From NCBI GenBank assembly GCA_964036155.1, contig OZ038423.1, positions 50,917,249 to 50,981,248 on the forward strand: a stretch of 64,000 nucleotides of DNA, given 5' to 3'. The translations under genes were made by a program, and so were the position numbers. Source of the stretch: Diploscapter coronatus (lineage: Eukaryota; Nematoda; Chromadorea; Rhabditida; Rhabditidae). This document shows, piece after piece, positions 11,061 to 25,464 of the stretch. Positions within the stretch are counted from its first letter, which is position 1. The number at the start of each line of letters is the position of its first letter. The notes below the pieces were generated by a model, which was not told the DNA's origin, did not search any database, and saw only the letters and a program-made list of their open reading frames with translations.

Positions 11061-12084
11061 CTTCGTCGCAGACCTGATTCGCACTAATTTGTTCGGATGG
11101 GTTCTTGGGAATCATCTCATTCAGCAATTTTGTATCCTAAAAGATGTGATTATTTTAGGATTTTTCAAGGTTATAGATTTTTATAATGGCACCAAGTGAG
11201 ACTTTGACTATTCCTATTTTTACTTTTATCATACGATACAAGAAAGATGCAACGATGATCGAATTTTATGTTCAAAACTGGGTAAAAATTTACCGCTCCT
11301 GAGTATTGGCTAGGTAGATTTACTTGTTGACCATTCTCGACGTTTTCCCAAAGATCTTCAATCTTATTCTCCAATTTCTCCGGGACGATGCACACCTCGT
11401 AGAAGATGATGCCGATCGCCCAGATATCGGCAGAGTATTCGTATTGAGAGTTTGTATACTGCCTTGGAGCCATGTAGAATGGCGTACTACACTGTTTCGA
11501 ATAACTCCGAGTTATACTCAGAGATTTGGTCACTTTTACTAGACCGAAATCAGCGATCTTGAGAACTTCTTTGCCGTTTTCCCAGGCGATTAGGATGTTG
11601 ACGGGTTTGAGATCGTGATGGGTGATTTTGTGTTTGACATGGAGCTCTTTGATGCCATCCGAGATTTGATAGACGTAGTCGTGGACGATTTTCGACTCGA
11701 ACTGTATTCTCGAACTGACATTCTCTTTGATTTTGTTGCTTAGATCTCCGCGAGAGCAGTAGTCCATCGCGATATATAGTTCTTCGCGCCTTGATCTGAC
11801 CTCGGTAATTAAGAACGAGTCGAGGTACTTGATGACATGGGGATTTGTGGACGATTCGGAGATTTGCTTCATCACCTTTATCTCTTTCTTCCATTCCTCC
11901 TTCTCCTTCTCGTTGATTCCGTGAAGAGAGATCTTCCTCAAAGCTACCTGCTTAGAGTTCGAGGTAATCTCAGCCGTGTAATTAGTAAGGTAAACTTCAC
12001 CGAGCCTCCCTTCGCCAAGCTTCTTGACGATATTATACATTCCCCTCAGGCTCTTGACAGTATTGCCGAGATCCATAGTGCTAC
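10694..12084 (-). CDS. NEK-like protein kinase, probable pseudokinase
   Basis: One large exon (11,294-12,084) holds most of a Ser/Thr kinase domain; small exons follow at 11,011-11,136 (end of the C-lobe), 10,881-10,915, 10,793-10,834 and 10,694-10,749. The Gly loop (G-E-G-R-L-G-E-V) and D-F-G are normal. However, the beta-3 Lys is Arg (V-A-L-R-K-I, codon 11,936-11,938), HRD reads H-H-D (11,615-11,617) and APE reads A-P-R (11,462-11,464). An internal ATG at 12,074-12,076 could start a free-standing kinase. Alternatively the acceptor at 12,085 joins in frame to either ZZ zinc-finger exon upstream (AGA G|GT AGC). After the kinase comes a Ser/Thr-rich tail. Without the last donor, the frame runs on into a hydrophobic stretch ending near 10,612. 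D-Y-C-S-R-G-D-L is NEK-like. Confidence 0.8.
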
Positions 12085-12418
12085 CTAAAACAGAATTTGT
12101 TCTTGAAGTTGATCGAATTGAAATTAGAGAATGGGCCAGAGTGTCGAACAAAGAAACTGTTAATGAGAGGGTTCTATTCTAATTGGTGTGTCATTTTTTC
12201 GAATGAAGGAAGTTACGGAAATGAGAGAATTCTTATCCACTAAGCATGGACAGCTCAGGAAAATGATATTATGAATGAAAAACTATTTTTTCATATCGAA
12301 CTGAATATCATTGCTTTTATGTAAGGAGCGCAAATACCGCCCACTTTGCATTAGAAGAGAAACAGAAGGAAAGACCGTATGGGTTATTTGGAAAAGGATT
12401 TTCACTTAAATATCCATT

Positions 12419-13300
12419 ACTACTTCTGGGGGAATAACTGATATCCTATAAATTGTTGTAATTACCTTAAAATCGTTCTATATCATATCAGAAGCGACGA
12501 AGCCGGGACAATAAACCTCGGACCTCTGTAAGTCGTAAAAAAAAGCGAGCACGCAGTATATCTCCATTAGCCACATTGCCAAAATCACAGGATAATTACG
12601 CGTGGCCCTCCTTACATAGGTAATTACGTGGCCTTGATGATTCGACTGCCACTCTTGAAATGAAATTGGCTTGAGCCAGTATCGTGTTCCAATTCCATTG
12701 ATTATTTTGCTGATTAGACAACAATTACTTCAAGTTATCTTGCATTCGATGCCATAATTGGGTTGTAAAAAAACATCAAATTTTCTGCAATTTAAAAGAA
12801 GAAAGATACATCGTATGCGCCAGCCAGTTTTCTGCAGCTATTGCGTATAATTCTAAATTTCCAAAAATGTTATCATTTATTTTGGTTTAGAAAGTTCACT
12901 ATTATTATTAAGGGCAAAAATACTGATGCTAGACTACATAAAGTCATGTAAGTGCGCATTCAGTTATATCATATAATAGAAGACCACAAATTAAAAGTTA
13001 TTAGTCATTGAACAATGAATGCGTTTCATGAATGTCATATATCAACAGGCTGTCGGCGGAGAGTTTATTTCATTTTATTGGCCGCGTAATTACCTATGTA
13101 AAGAGGGCCACGCGTAATTATCCTGTGATATTTGGCAATGTGGCTAATGGAGATATACTGATATACTGCGTGCTCACTTTCACGACTATTACAGAGGTCC
13201 GAGATTTATTGTCCCGGCTTCGTCGCTTCTGATATGACATAGAACGATGTTAAGGTAATTACAACAATTTATAGGATATCAATTATTCCCCCAGAAGTAG
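12419..13300. mobile_element. Foldback element with arms of about 215 bases
   Basis: Left arm 12,419-12,633 and right arm 13,079-13,300 are inverted copies with few mismatches; about 445 bases separate them. Shared motifs include TTGTCCCGGCTTCGTCGCTT and its complement, and CCACGCGTAATTA near the inner ends. No coding capacity is seen. It lies between the second ZZ exon and the kinase exon, so in the fused model it is inside an intron. Confidence 0.8.
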
Positions 13301-13663
13301 TTATAATATATTTTTTTAATTAAATGATTTTTCCCATATTGCAAAATTGGTCTTGAATCAAAAGCTTGCTCCGGGACAACGTATGCACCAAAAATTCTGG
13401 ATTATAGCCGCGACAGCACAGTTTGACTAGATCTACTAAATAAAAAAAACCGCATCGTTCTAGCATTTATAGAACGCAAATGCCAGACCGTACACGGTAC
13501 GTAATTTCGTGTCCACGGATACCATTTGCATATACAGTGTCATAGAGAACTAGACATCGCTTAAACCCAATGTACGTGCACTAGCCCAAAACAAAGGTAA
13601 TTACACCCTGCCCCGAGCTAAAGGCTGAGGATAGGGTATAATTCACTTAAATTGAATAATTCT
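13301..13663. other. Presumed intron between the ZZ exon and the foldback element
   Basis: No coding signal seen on either strand; mixed AT-rich sequence. Confidence 0.4.
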
Positions 13664-13675
13664 TAAATGAATTAC

Positions 13676-13864
13676 CTCTATCCAACGGAGACATCAGTCT
13701 CGTAGAGTGAGTGCTATTATGTCCTTTGTAATTGATCCCAAAGTTATTGATTCTGTAGCATGACCCACAGAGATCAAAATCATCACAAATATAACATTTG
13801 TATCTTAGCCCATAGATTGGTGATGTTTTACATCCATCGCATACAATCCCGTAATGACATTGAA
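13676..13864 (-). CDS. ZZ-type zinc finger exon, second copy
   Basis: A 189-base symmetric exon (phase 1 in and out) encodes a ZZ zinc finger: C-D-G-C, then Y-K-C-Y-I-C-D-D-F-D-L-C-G-S-C-Y, then H-N-S-T-H, which supplies the usual eight zinc ligands. ZZ domains bind peptides, including N-terminal residues in p62 and histone tails elsewhere. The acceptor is cttttag and the donor gtaatt. The exon splices in frame to the kinase exon at 12,084. From 13,664 to 13,820 it is identical, base for base, to the first copy; only the first third of the exon differs. Confidence 0.85.
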
Positions 13865-13962
13865 CTAAAAGATAAACATAATATTACTTTCAAGTTTATT
13901 AAATAATTGCCTGTAAAAATTCTATCCGTTACATTAAATAAGATAATGTTTAAATGAATTAC

Positions 13963-14151
13963 CTCTATCCAACGGAGACATCAGTCTCGTAGAGTGAGTG
14001 CTATTATGTCCTTTGTAATTGATCCCAAAGTTATTGATTCTGTAGCATGACCCACAGAGATCAAAATCATCACAAATATAACATTTGTATCTTAGCCCAT
14101 AGATTGGGAACGCCTTACAACCATTGCATCTAATCTCGTAATGACATTGAA
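13963..14151 (-). CDS. ZZ-type zinc finger exon, first copy
   Basis: Same architecture and phase as the copy at 13,676-13,864, with C-N-G-C-K-A-F-P in place of C-D-G-C-K-T-S-P in the variable first third. Because the exons are symmetric, transcripts may carry both domains in tandem or either one alone. The upstream partner exon must end in phase 1 and was not found; the coiled-coil exon at 15,646 ends in phase 0, so at least one exon may be missing between them, or this is the start of a separate gene. Confidence 0.83.
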
Positions 14152-14185
14152 CTAAAATATAAACATAATATTACTTTCAAATTCA

Positions 14186-14453
14186 TTAAGAGTGAATGTC
14201 AGGAAGGACCAAAGCCGGTGTTTCCAGAGGTCTTCAGATTTGGCTGATTTTCACATATATAGTACAGTTTTCCACGCTGATTCTCGTGGTATGGTTTGTT
14301 TTTCATAAAAGTTATCGTATACAGGATTACGGTAGTTTGAAATTTTGACAGACCCGACTTCGGGAAACACTTCATAACTTTCTTATTTCTGGACCAAATA
14401 GAACGTGGTTTTCAGCATTAAATAGCCCACGAAAAACTGGCAACCTCGAAAAG
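14186..14453. mobile_element. Half copy of the TTAA-ended MITE
   Basis: Begins TTAAGAGTGAATGTCAG and is similar for about 270 bases to the left half of the element at 15,815-16,398, through the C-G-G-G-A-A-A and T-T-C-T-T-A-T-T-T-C-T-G-G-A blocks. The second inverted end is absent; the element is cut at the small inverted repeat that follows. Confidence 0.75.
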
Positions 14454-14551
14454 ATACCACGTCACCACGTCTTTTTTTACGAAGAAACACCAAGCCCCGC
14501 CCCTTACTTTTTGTTTTCACTCTTGTGTCTAAAGACGTGGTGACGTGGTAT
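14454..14551. repeat. Short element with 20-base inverted ends
   Basis: ATACCACGTCACCACGTCTT at the left end is answered by AAGACGTGGTGACGTGGTAT at the right, around a 58-base centre containing CCCCGCCCC. The perfect arms suggest a young insertion or a strong hairpin. It sits exactly at the junction between the half MITE and the duplicated block. Confidence 0.8.
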
Positions 14552-14557
14552 TATTTG

Positions 14558-15247
14558 CGAGTTAGTACCAGACAAGCAGCTACTAAGTGCGAAACTCTTT
14601 TATGGCTAATTGGTTTCTATTTCGTCTTATAGAATTTTATCTAACGATTTTTTCCTTCTATCACTGTCAAAGTCGGCCTGTATTTGCTCTTTTTCTCATA
14701 GAATTTAGCCTTTGCTAGCGTCTACTTTTTCATGTAAATGCAAGGAGAATGTTGTCAGTTTGCTGATAAGAGAAAGAGTTAGAGATGGCAGCAGTAATTT
14801 AGGAATTGTAATGATAAGTAATTGAAAGTAAAAGAAAACGAAAATAGATGATAGCACCAATAAATCAAAAAAGTTGATAATACTATTTTAGAAAGAAACT
14901 CACGATCCACAGGTCTACGTGTACTCCCAGGAAAGCTAAAAGAGTGGCTATATTAAAAAGAATTATTGAATGAGCTAAAATTTGCTTATTCCGTGAGGAA
15001 TCCTCTATGAATTCTCGAAGGAAAGCTGTTAAAATAGAAATTGTATATTTCAAATCACTTATTTTTGCACCTACCTGTCATACGGGCTATGTACTTGTTT
15101 GCGAGAATCCTGAAATTTTTAGGATTTGTATTTGAAATTTAGAAGATGAAAAATGCTATACTAGAAAGTATTACGGCAAAATCGGACAATCAACGATTAA
15201 TTGCGTAAACGATTTCGTAATTATTGCCGTTAATTTTTTCAGACATT
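14558..15247 (-). pseudogene. Broken duplicate of the kinase gene 3' end
   Basis: Same-strand copy of the block at 10,330-11,060. The exon ending N-N-Y-E-I-V-Y matches N-Y-K-T-V-Y of the intact copy, but the donor after it reads gcaatt instead of gtaagt. The next exon is intact (D-S-R-K-Q-V-H-S-P-Y-D). The one after it has lost bases and runs into a stop (S-F-P-S-R-I-H-R-G-F-L-T-E). No kinase domain accompanies it. It indicates an earlier tandem duplication of the locus followed by decay. Confidence 0.75.
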
Positions 15248-15645
15248 CTCAGCTAATAGCAGAAAATATCAGAGGCGTCAAAATTTTACGGCGAGAATCG
15301 AGCAAATGACTGCATAAATCGTAAGACGCGCAGATTCTTCTTTTTCTCTCTTTAACGAGAGAACAACCGTAATCGTCGCTATATCAATAGGCCAATTACT
15401 GATTTATGATGAATGTTATCATGAATTTTATCTCTCGCTGAGATACAGAAAAGGAGAAAGTGAAAAGAGGAGCCATGTAAAGTAGTGCCATGGACAGCTA
15501 AACGTTATAGATTCGTAACCTACCCACTTAGGGCTTCAATTTAAGACAGAATTTGGCAGAATACCAGGAGTACAATAGAAAAAATCTCCTTGTAAGAAGT
15601 TTTTAGGGGTATCTTCCAATTAAAAAAAACAATGATCGAACTTAC

Positions 15646-16736
15646 TTTATCACATTGATCCCTAAGGTCCAGTATTTTCCGTTTCACTTCCTGAAAATTT
15701 GAAATTTCCTCAATTTTTCTCTAAAAAAGTTAAATTCTGACCTCGATTTCTTGCTCATTTTTCTCTTTCTCCTTCCGTAATTTGTCTATTCGCCATTTAT
15801 TGTAGTCCTTAAACTTAAGAGTGAATGTTAGCAAAGACCAAAGTCTTAACAAAGAGATATAAACAGGGATCTGCAAATCGAGCTGATTTTCACACCATTT
15901 ATGCCGTTTTTCACGCTGATCATCATGGTGCTATCCGTTTTTCGAAAATCGCTTACTATAGCAGACTACGGTAACCTAAAGTTTTGACAGATCCGACCTC
16001 GGGAAAAAATTTATAACTTTCTTATTTCTGGACTAAATCGAACGCGGTTTTCAGCATTGGATAGCCCATGAAAAACTACAAATAATGTAACTATGACCAC
16101 TTGCTACGATCAACAATTTCTCGTCACAATTATTTTTTTATTTTATTCTTCTACTCAAGATCTACAAAATAAAAAAAAAATACTAAACTTTGATACAGAA
16201 ATAAGAGTTATGAATTTTTCCTGAGGTCGGGTCTATCAAAACTTCAAGCTACTGTAATCCTGCATACGATAATTTTTATGAAAAACAAACCACGCCATGA
16301 TGATCAGCGTGAAAAACTGAACAATATATGCGAAAATCAGCCAAATCGGTGGACCCCTGTTTATACCGACTTTGGTCCTTACTGACATTCACTCTTAATG
16401 CTCCATTTTCTCAAAGAATGCATGATACATAAAACATGTTCATTATGATAATGGTAATGACTATTCACTCACGATTTTGCCTAGGTGTACTTCGAATCGT
16501 TGCATGTTGAGAAGAACCAGAGAGTCGAATTGCTTATTAATGTCGACGAACTGTTTGAAGTCCTCGTCATAGACCTGAGCCGACTTGACAATCAGCCCTC
16601 TGTTCGCCCATCCAACGCTCGTCACTTTCTTGATCAATTCTTCAAGCGTCGTTCCTCTAGGAACGGTTTCGGCAAGCGTTTTACTTTCTGCAGAGCTGTC
16701 ATCCATGAGTTTGATGGAAACCTTGATCTCTCCCAT
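15646..16736 (-). CDS. PB1-like domain and coiled-coil exons
   Basis: Exon 16,473-16,736 starts with ATG and encodes 88 residues resembling a PB1/ubiquitin-like domain: I-K-V-S-I-K-L at the first strand, then T-L-E-E-L-I-K-K, and an acidic Y-D-E-D-F-K-Q-F-V-D-I segment in the place of the OPCA motif. Exons 15,742-15,807 and 15,646-15,690 continue in phase 0 with a charged helix (K-E-K-E-K-N-E-Q-E-I-E-E-V-K-R). PB1 domains pair with other PB1 proteins such as atypical PKC, p62 and MEKK. With ZZ exons downstream on the same strand, the order recalls p62/NBR1. A MITE fills the first intron. The PB1 call is by pattern only. How the protein ends, or whether it joins the ZZ and kinase exons, is unresolved. 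Confidence 0.6.
15815..16398. mobile_element. MITE with TTAA ends and long inverted repeats
   Basis: Starts TTAAGAGTGAATGT and ends ACATTCACTCTTAA. The inverted similarity runs about 270 bases inward from both ends around an AT-rich centre (about 16,080-16,190). TTAA at both ends suggests piggyBac-type target duplication, although it could be part of the repeat. It has no coding capacity and lies wholly inside the first intron of the PB1-like gene, eight bases from the exon at 15,807. Confidence 0.85.
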
Positions 16737-17809
16737 TTCGCCTAAATTATTTCCTCGATATTAAATATTAAAATAATGCAAATAAAATTTAAACATATAT
16801 AATTAACAAAGCAAAATTGAACTGCATCTTATGAATGTGATAAATGCACTAACCAATGTCTCTTTTATAAAACTTCTTATCACTGATTTTATCGCGGCCC
16901 TTCTATTGCTACTGAAAATTCTACAGCATGATGAATATTATCGCATATTCAATAGCAAAATCTAGATGCAGAATTAATTATTTTGACTAAATTTAAGATA
17001 GTTGAATTACAATCTATTAACAACAGTATTGTTGAGCATCTTAGAGATGATCAGATATGGTAAGAAATGCCATAACAATTCCACTTTCGAAAATTATCCA
17101 AGTGTAGACCCCATATCCTGATCAAGTGTGGAACTCTATCATTTATAATCTCAATAGTCTTATGATAAGTGATGCATTTGGTCAGACCACTAACTTGTAA
17201 ACTCCTCTCGTGGTATAGAACCCTGTTATGTGATAGAAAAAAACCACTCTTATCAATAAAGATAAGATGTAACACCAAAACTCCATCCTACATTCCTGGC
17301 GCCGCCGTACAATGAGCACTATAAGAAAGATGGATTAAAAACCTATTCAATTCTTTATATTTGATATGGGTCGTTTCTCTTTCTATCAATTTTATTGCCA
17401 GACGGCCCTAGAATTGCGAATAATTTGTTTAAAAGTGATTTCATGAGAGAAGCGAGCTTTGATAAGAACGGGTAAGCACTAGAAAAATCGATATCCCAAA
17501 AATGGACCCGGATAGGGTAATCGAGGGCGTTGAATCAATTGAGACAGGTTTCAGACCGATTTGCATGCGTCACTTGCGGGATAATTCTAATTCATGTACC
17601 CACTAACATTTTCAACGGAGTGGGTACATGCAAAAGACGGGTACATGTAGCCGATTTTTTCCCTCAGTTGCAATATTTATAATCATATTTTCACTCAAAG
17701 GCCGGTGATAGCCGAGATTATTTGATATTATCAAATTTAAGAGTGTATTTGTAAGACTCAAACAGTTTTATGCATTTCAGAAAAGTCTGAAAAATCATGA
17801 TTTGATCAT
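16737..17809. other. Promoter side of the PB1-like gene, no gene seen
   Basis: AT-rich and without convincing exons on either strand. Contains a short inverted pair, tgtaccca/tgggtaca, near 17,595-17,650. Probably upstream sequence of the PB1-like gene plus old repeat remains. Confidence 0.4.
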
Positions 17810-18271
17810 AGAGGTGGATACCACTATGGATCCTAATCACAAAATCGAAAAGATTAGACCCCGCTCCCAAGTGGGCGGGGCTAGGTGGGGGTCAAAGTTA
17901 GGAGTTTTGACGATTTGACTGTAAACAGGAGGTACAAAGAAAACTTTTTTGCTATAAAAGATTGTCGAAAAATTCAAAAAAATGGATATAACCATGGAAT
18001 GTACTTTCTAAAAATATATTGGTTTAGGGGAATCAGCCACTTATTTGGGACTGGAGGAGGTCTCAAAGCCAAGTGTCAAAAATGACGATTTCAAAAATAT
18101 TCATGTTTGCACAAAATCGACCATAACTCGAAAGTTTGTTATTTATTGGCATAAAATTTGAAGTCAAACGATACCAAATGGTAACTCGACCCATACGGGT
18201 TTGGGGTTCGGATCCAAGACATTTTTGCAATTGTCCGGGCCCTCTTTGAGTTATTCGTGGAATGGCTCTTA
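17810..18271. mobile_element. Transposon relic, second copy of the 9.4 kb family
   Basis: In inverse orientation relative to 9610-9860 it shares long near-identical blocks, for example GACGATTTGACTGTAAACAG and ATGTACTTTCTAAAAATATA. Its right end (GGATCC..TTTGCAATTGTCC.. to GGAATGGCTCTT, 18,271) matches the family terminus. The left terminus is missing or too diverged to see. Confidence 0.75.
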
Positions 18272-19041
18272 ATCTCATATTAATTATTGTAAAATGAATT
18301 ATTGCTAAAAAACGAAAAAAAATCATAGAAAACTAACTTTTGTTCATCAACACTTTATTAGGCTTCAAGACTGAAAATCGACCCGTCTGATTAACAACCC
18401 GAAACCCAGAAATCCACCGTAGATGCATGTAATTTGAAGAGAATCACATGAAAGAGAGGGGATAATACAAACGAGCTATTTTCGAATCTTCGCTTACAAA
18501 ACAGGCTGCAATAGACTACAAATAATCACTGGAAGAATAAAAAATCAGAAACAAATACTAATCACAATCGAGTGAGTTAAAAATCTATCTGTACGAAATT
18601 GTAAAGGAAAGTGAAATTTCAAGGATTTCATCAATTTTAAAAAGAAAGTACCACTTTCCTCGTTCACAAATAAAGCAAACAAGTAAGTAAGAAGAGACAT
18701 AGATAATTTTAAAAAGTTGGATTTTGTTTGATAAACCAGAAAGATAAAAGATAAAATGATCAATACTGGGAATACCCGAAAGGGTGATGAGGAGTGGGAG
18801 GACAAAGTTATGGAGAAGAAAGATTGTTTGGTGAATTTTGGAAAATGGTGATAAGGGAAATTAGGCACAAGAATGAAAGGGCCGAAATGGCAGAACGTTG
18901 CCAGAACAAGTCAATGAAAGAGATTGAGATTGGGATACAAATGAAAGGGAAAGAGGGGGGTTGGCTGATTGGGAAAAGAAGAATGGAGGAAAAAGGGGAT
19001 AAAAGGAAAGAACCGAGTGGTCTGCCTGCCTGCCTGTCCGT
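18272..19041. other. 3' flank and likely 3' UTR of the DDX6-type gene
   Basis: Purine-rich on the + strand near the helicase stop codon. No independent gene is seen. It presumably contains the helicase 3' UTR, which runs toward lower coordinates. Confidence 0.45.
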
Positions 19042-21385
<2,344 letters not shown>

Positions 21386-22163
21386 TGTTTGGCTTGGAAC
21401 AGTTGAACGATTGGGACAACGTTCTGCAATTCGGCGGAATTATTCACGAAAATCAACGAAATTCTGAGCAGCAGAGATGGGTCGTGTATTTTGGGCCTCA
21501 AAATATTCTAGAGTTCCTAGAAATTTGATCTTCGAAATTAGGAATAAACTAACTACTTTTTCAAAAGTGAAATTTTAGGCCCAAATTTTCGAAATAAAAA
21601 TTCCGACTCATTCCTGTGTAAATTTCCGCCCCAATTAGTTTGAAAATGCTCTAGATTCACAAGTTGAATGATCCCCAGAAACTTCATGAAGACAATTTTT
21701 AAATTTGAAAAAAAACCCACCTAAATTTAGGAAAGTTTGAGAGAAAAATAAAAGTCTCACCTCAAAAACTCGAGAATGAATTGAATGTGCGATTTTCGCC
21801 AAATGGTTGGCAGTGGATTTCCAACACTTGTTTTGCGCGGCTATTCGATTTTCATTATTTTTTCAAGCTTTTTATTGATTTTTTTTTATCAGTAATAGAG
21901 CTCCTGCTCATGCTAGAAGCTCAACCTGCATAATCCATCTACATTCTTTCACTCCTTGACAAAATTTTGATAATCGTCCTGCTATTTTTTTTAGATTCTG
22001 TTCATTTTATTTGAAGGTTTTCATTTTGACTTATTCTTCCGTTTTCGGATATCATTCTTGTCTAGTAAATATGAAGATACTTTAATAAAATTATCTAATT
22101 TTGCCATCTTCTTTTCCTTGATATTCATCATCATCTTTCTCATCGAGCATATCGTTTTCCTGC
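21386..22163. other. Shared upstream region of helicase and thymidylate synthase
   Basis: The two genes diverge from this stretch. Apart from the TATA box on the thymidylate synthase side I see no clear element and no coding signal. Confidence 0.45.
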
Positions 22164-22171
22164 TATAAAAG
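22164..22171 (+). promoter_or_regulatory. TATA box of the thymidylate synthase gene
   Basis: TATAAAAG, 188 bases before the likely start codon; transcription would begin near 22,195. Confidence 0.5.
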
Positions 22172-22248
22172 CTTGTTTTTGCGTTTTCATTTCTATTTCT
22201 GTTTTGTCATATGCACTCTGAAATTGCAATTTGAGGTAGATAAATGAG

Positions 22249-22259
22249 TTGGCGGGAAA
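22249..22259 (+). promoter_or_regulatory. E2F-type site at the thymidylate synthase gene
   Basis: TTGGCGGGAAA matches the E2F/DP consensus core GGCGGGAAA. It lies just downstream of the predicted start, either in the 5' UTR or in a 5' UTR intron (donor near 22,235, acceptor near 22,336). Thymidylate synthase is a known E2F target in animals, which supports the call. Confidence 0.65.
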
Positions 22260-22351
22260 ACGCAGCGATTGAATCTCAAATATCGACTTCTTCTTTCCTT
22301 CTTTGCAAGGGCTCTATAATTTTGCCATTTTTAGATATTCAAAAATCGACA

Positions 22352-24664
<2,313 letters not shown>

Positions 24665-24813
24665 CCGTATGAGCGGTTACTTATTCCGACAACTTTTTTC
24701 ACTTACAGCAACCATTCAACTTCTATGTATATTTTTATTTTCTCATTTGCTCTCTTAACTTTTATCTTGGATTTTTTATGCCTTAACTGATCAATTTTAG
24801 AAATTTGACAAAA

Positions 24814-24819
24814 AATAAA
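24814..24819 (+). promoter_or_regulatory. Poly(A) signal, thymidylate synthase gene
   Basis: AATAAA 150 bases after the stop codon, in an AT-rich 3' flank. Confidence 0.55.
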
Positions 24820-25464
24820 GTTTCTGATTTTAAAATGTATGAAGACAGACAAGTTAAAATCTAAACGGTTGTTACTTGACCATTATAATACTTTTCCTAC
24901 TATATTTCATTTCAATTCAGAAATAGTAATACAAAATTCCTAATGGTTTTTTTCTTCTGATTTTGTTTTTATTCGAATTTCGAAGTTCTTACTTCATTCT
25001 TATTTCGTAATGAAATACAATCGTTTTTGGTTTATATTCAAAATTTCACCGCCAGCAATATACCACTGCAGCGCTATTGCAGTGCACTGATACAAGCCCC
25101 TTCCCCTCGGCAAATGTTTTATTTGGATAGCGCTCCGAGTTCTGCATTTCTTTCTTCCGTTAATAAATTCTGAAGAAATTCCGTTGGCTTCTAAATGATC
25201 GATCGTTTTCAGTCAAATCATCTATTGACATATCGATTGCCCTTCTCTTGAATCCTGCATTCGACTCCTCACTAACTCATTCCTTTCTTCGCTCCATTTC
25301 AAATCGATTCGCAGTGTCCACTTGAATGACTCATTCACTTGATTCATTTCAAACTTCTTTCTCGATTTTATTTTTGCTTTATCATCCCTTGAGTCGTTTA
25401 TTTACAAATTCGAATTTCAATGTTCAGGTGATTCGACCGACCTCAAACGAAATCTGACAGAAAC
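24820..25464. other. Upstream region of Arp2
   Basis: No coding signal. A TTCAG at 25,427 followed by a 33-base leader to the Arp2 ATG suggests a spliced 5' UTR. Confidence 0.45.

Noticed and set aside
18180..18240. ggttcgg-like motif that might be a tRNA B box
   Set aside because: It is part of the conserved transposon terminus, and no acceptor stem or A box can be drawn around it.
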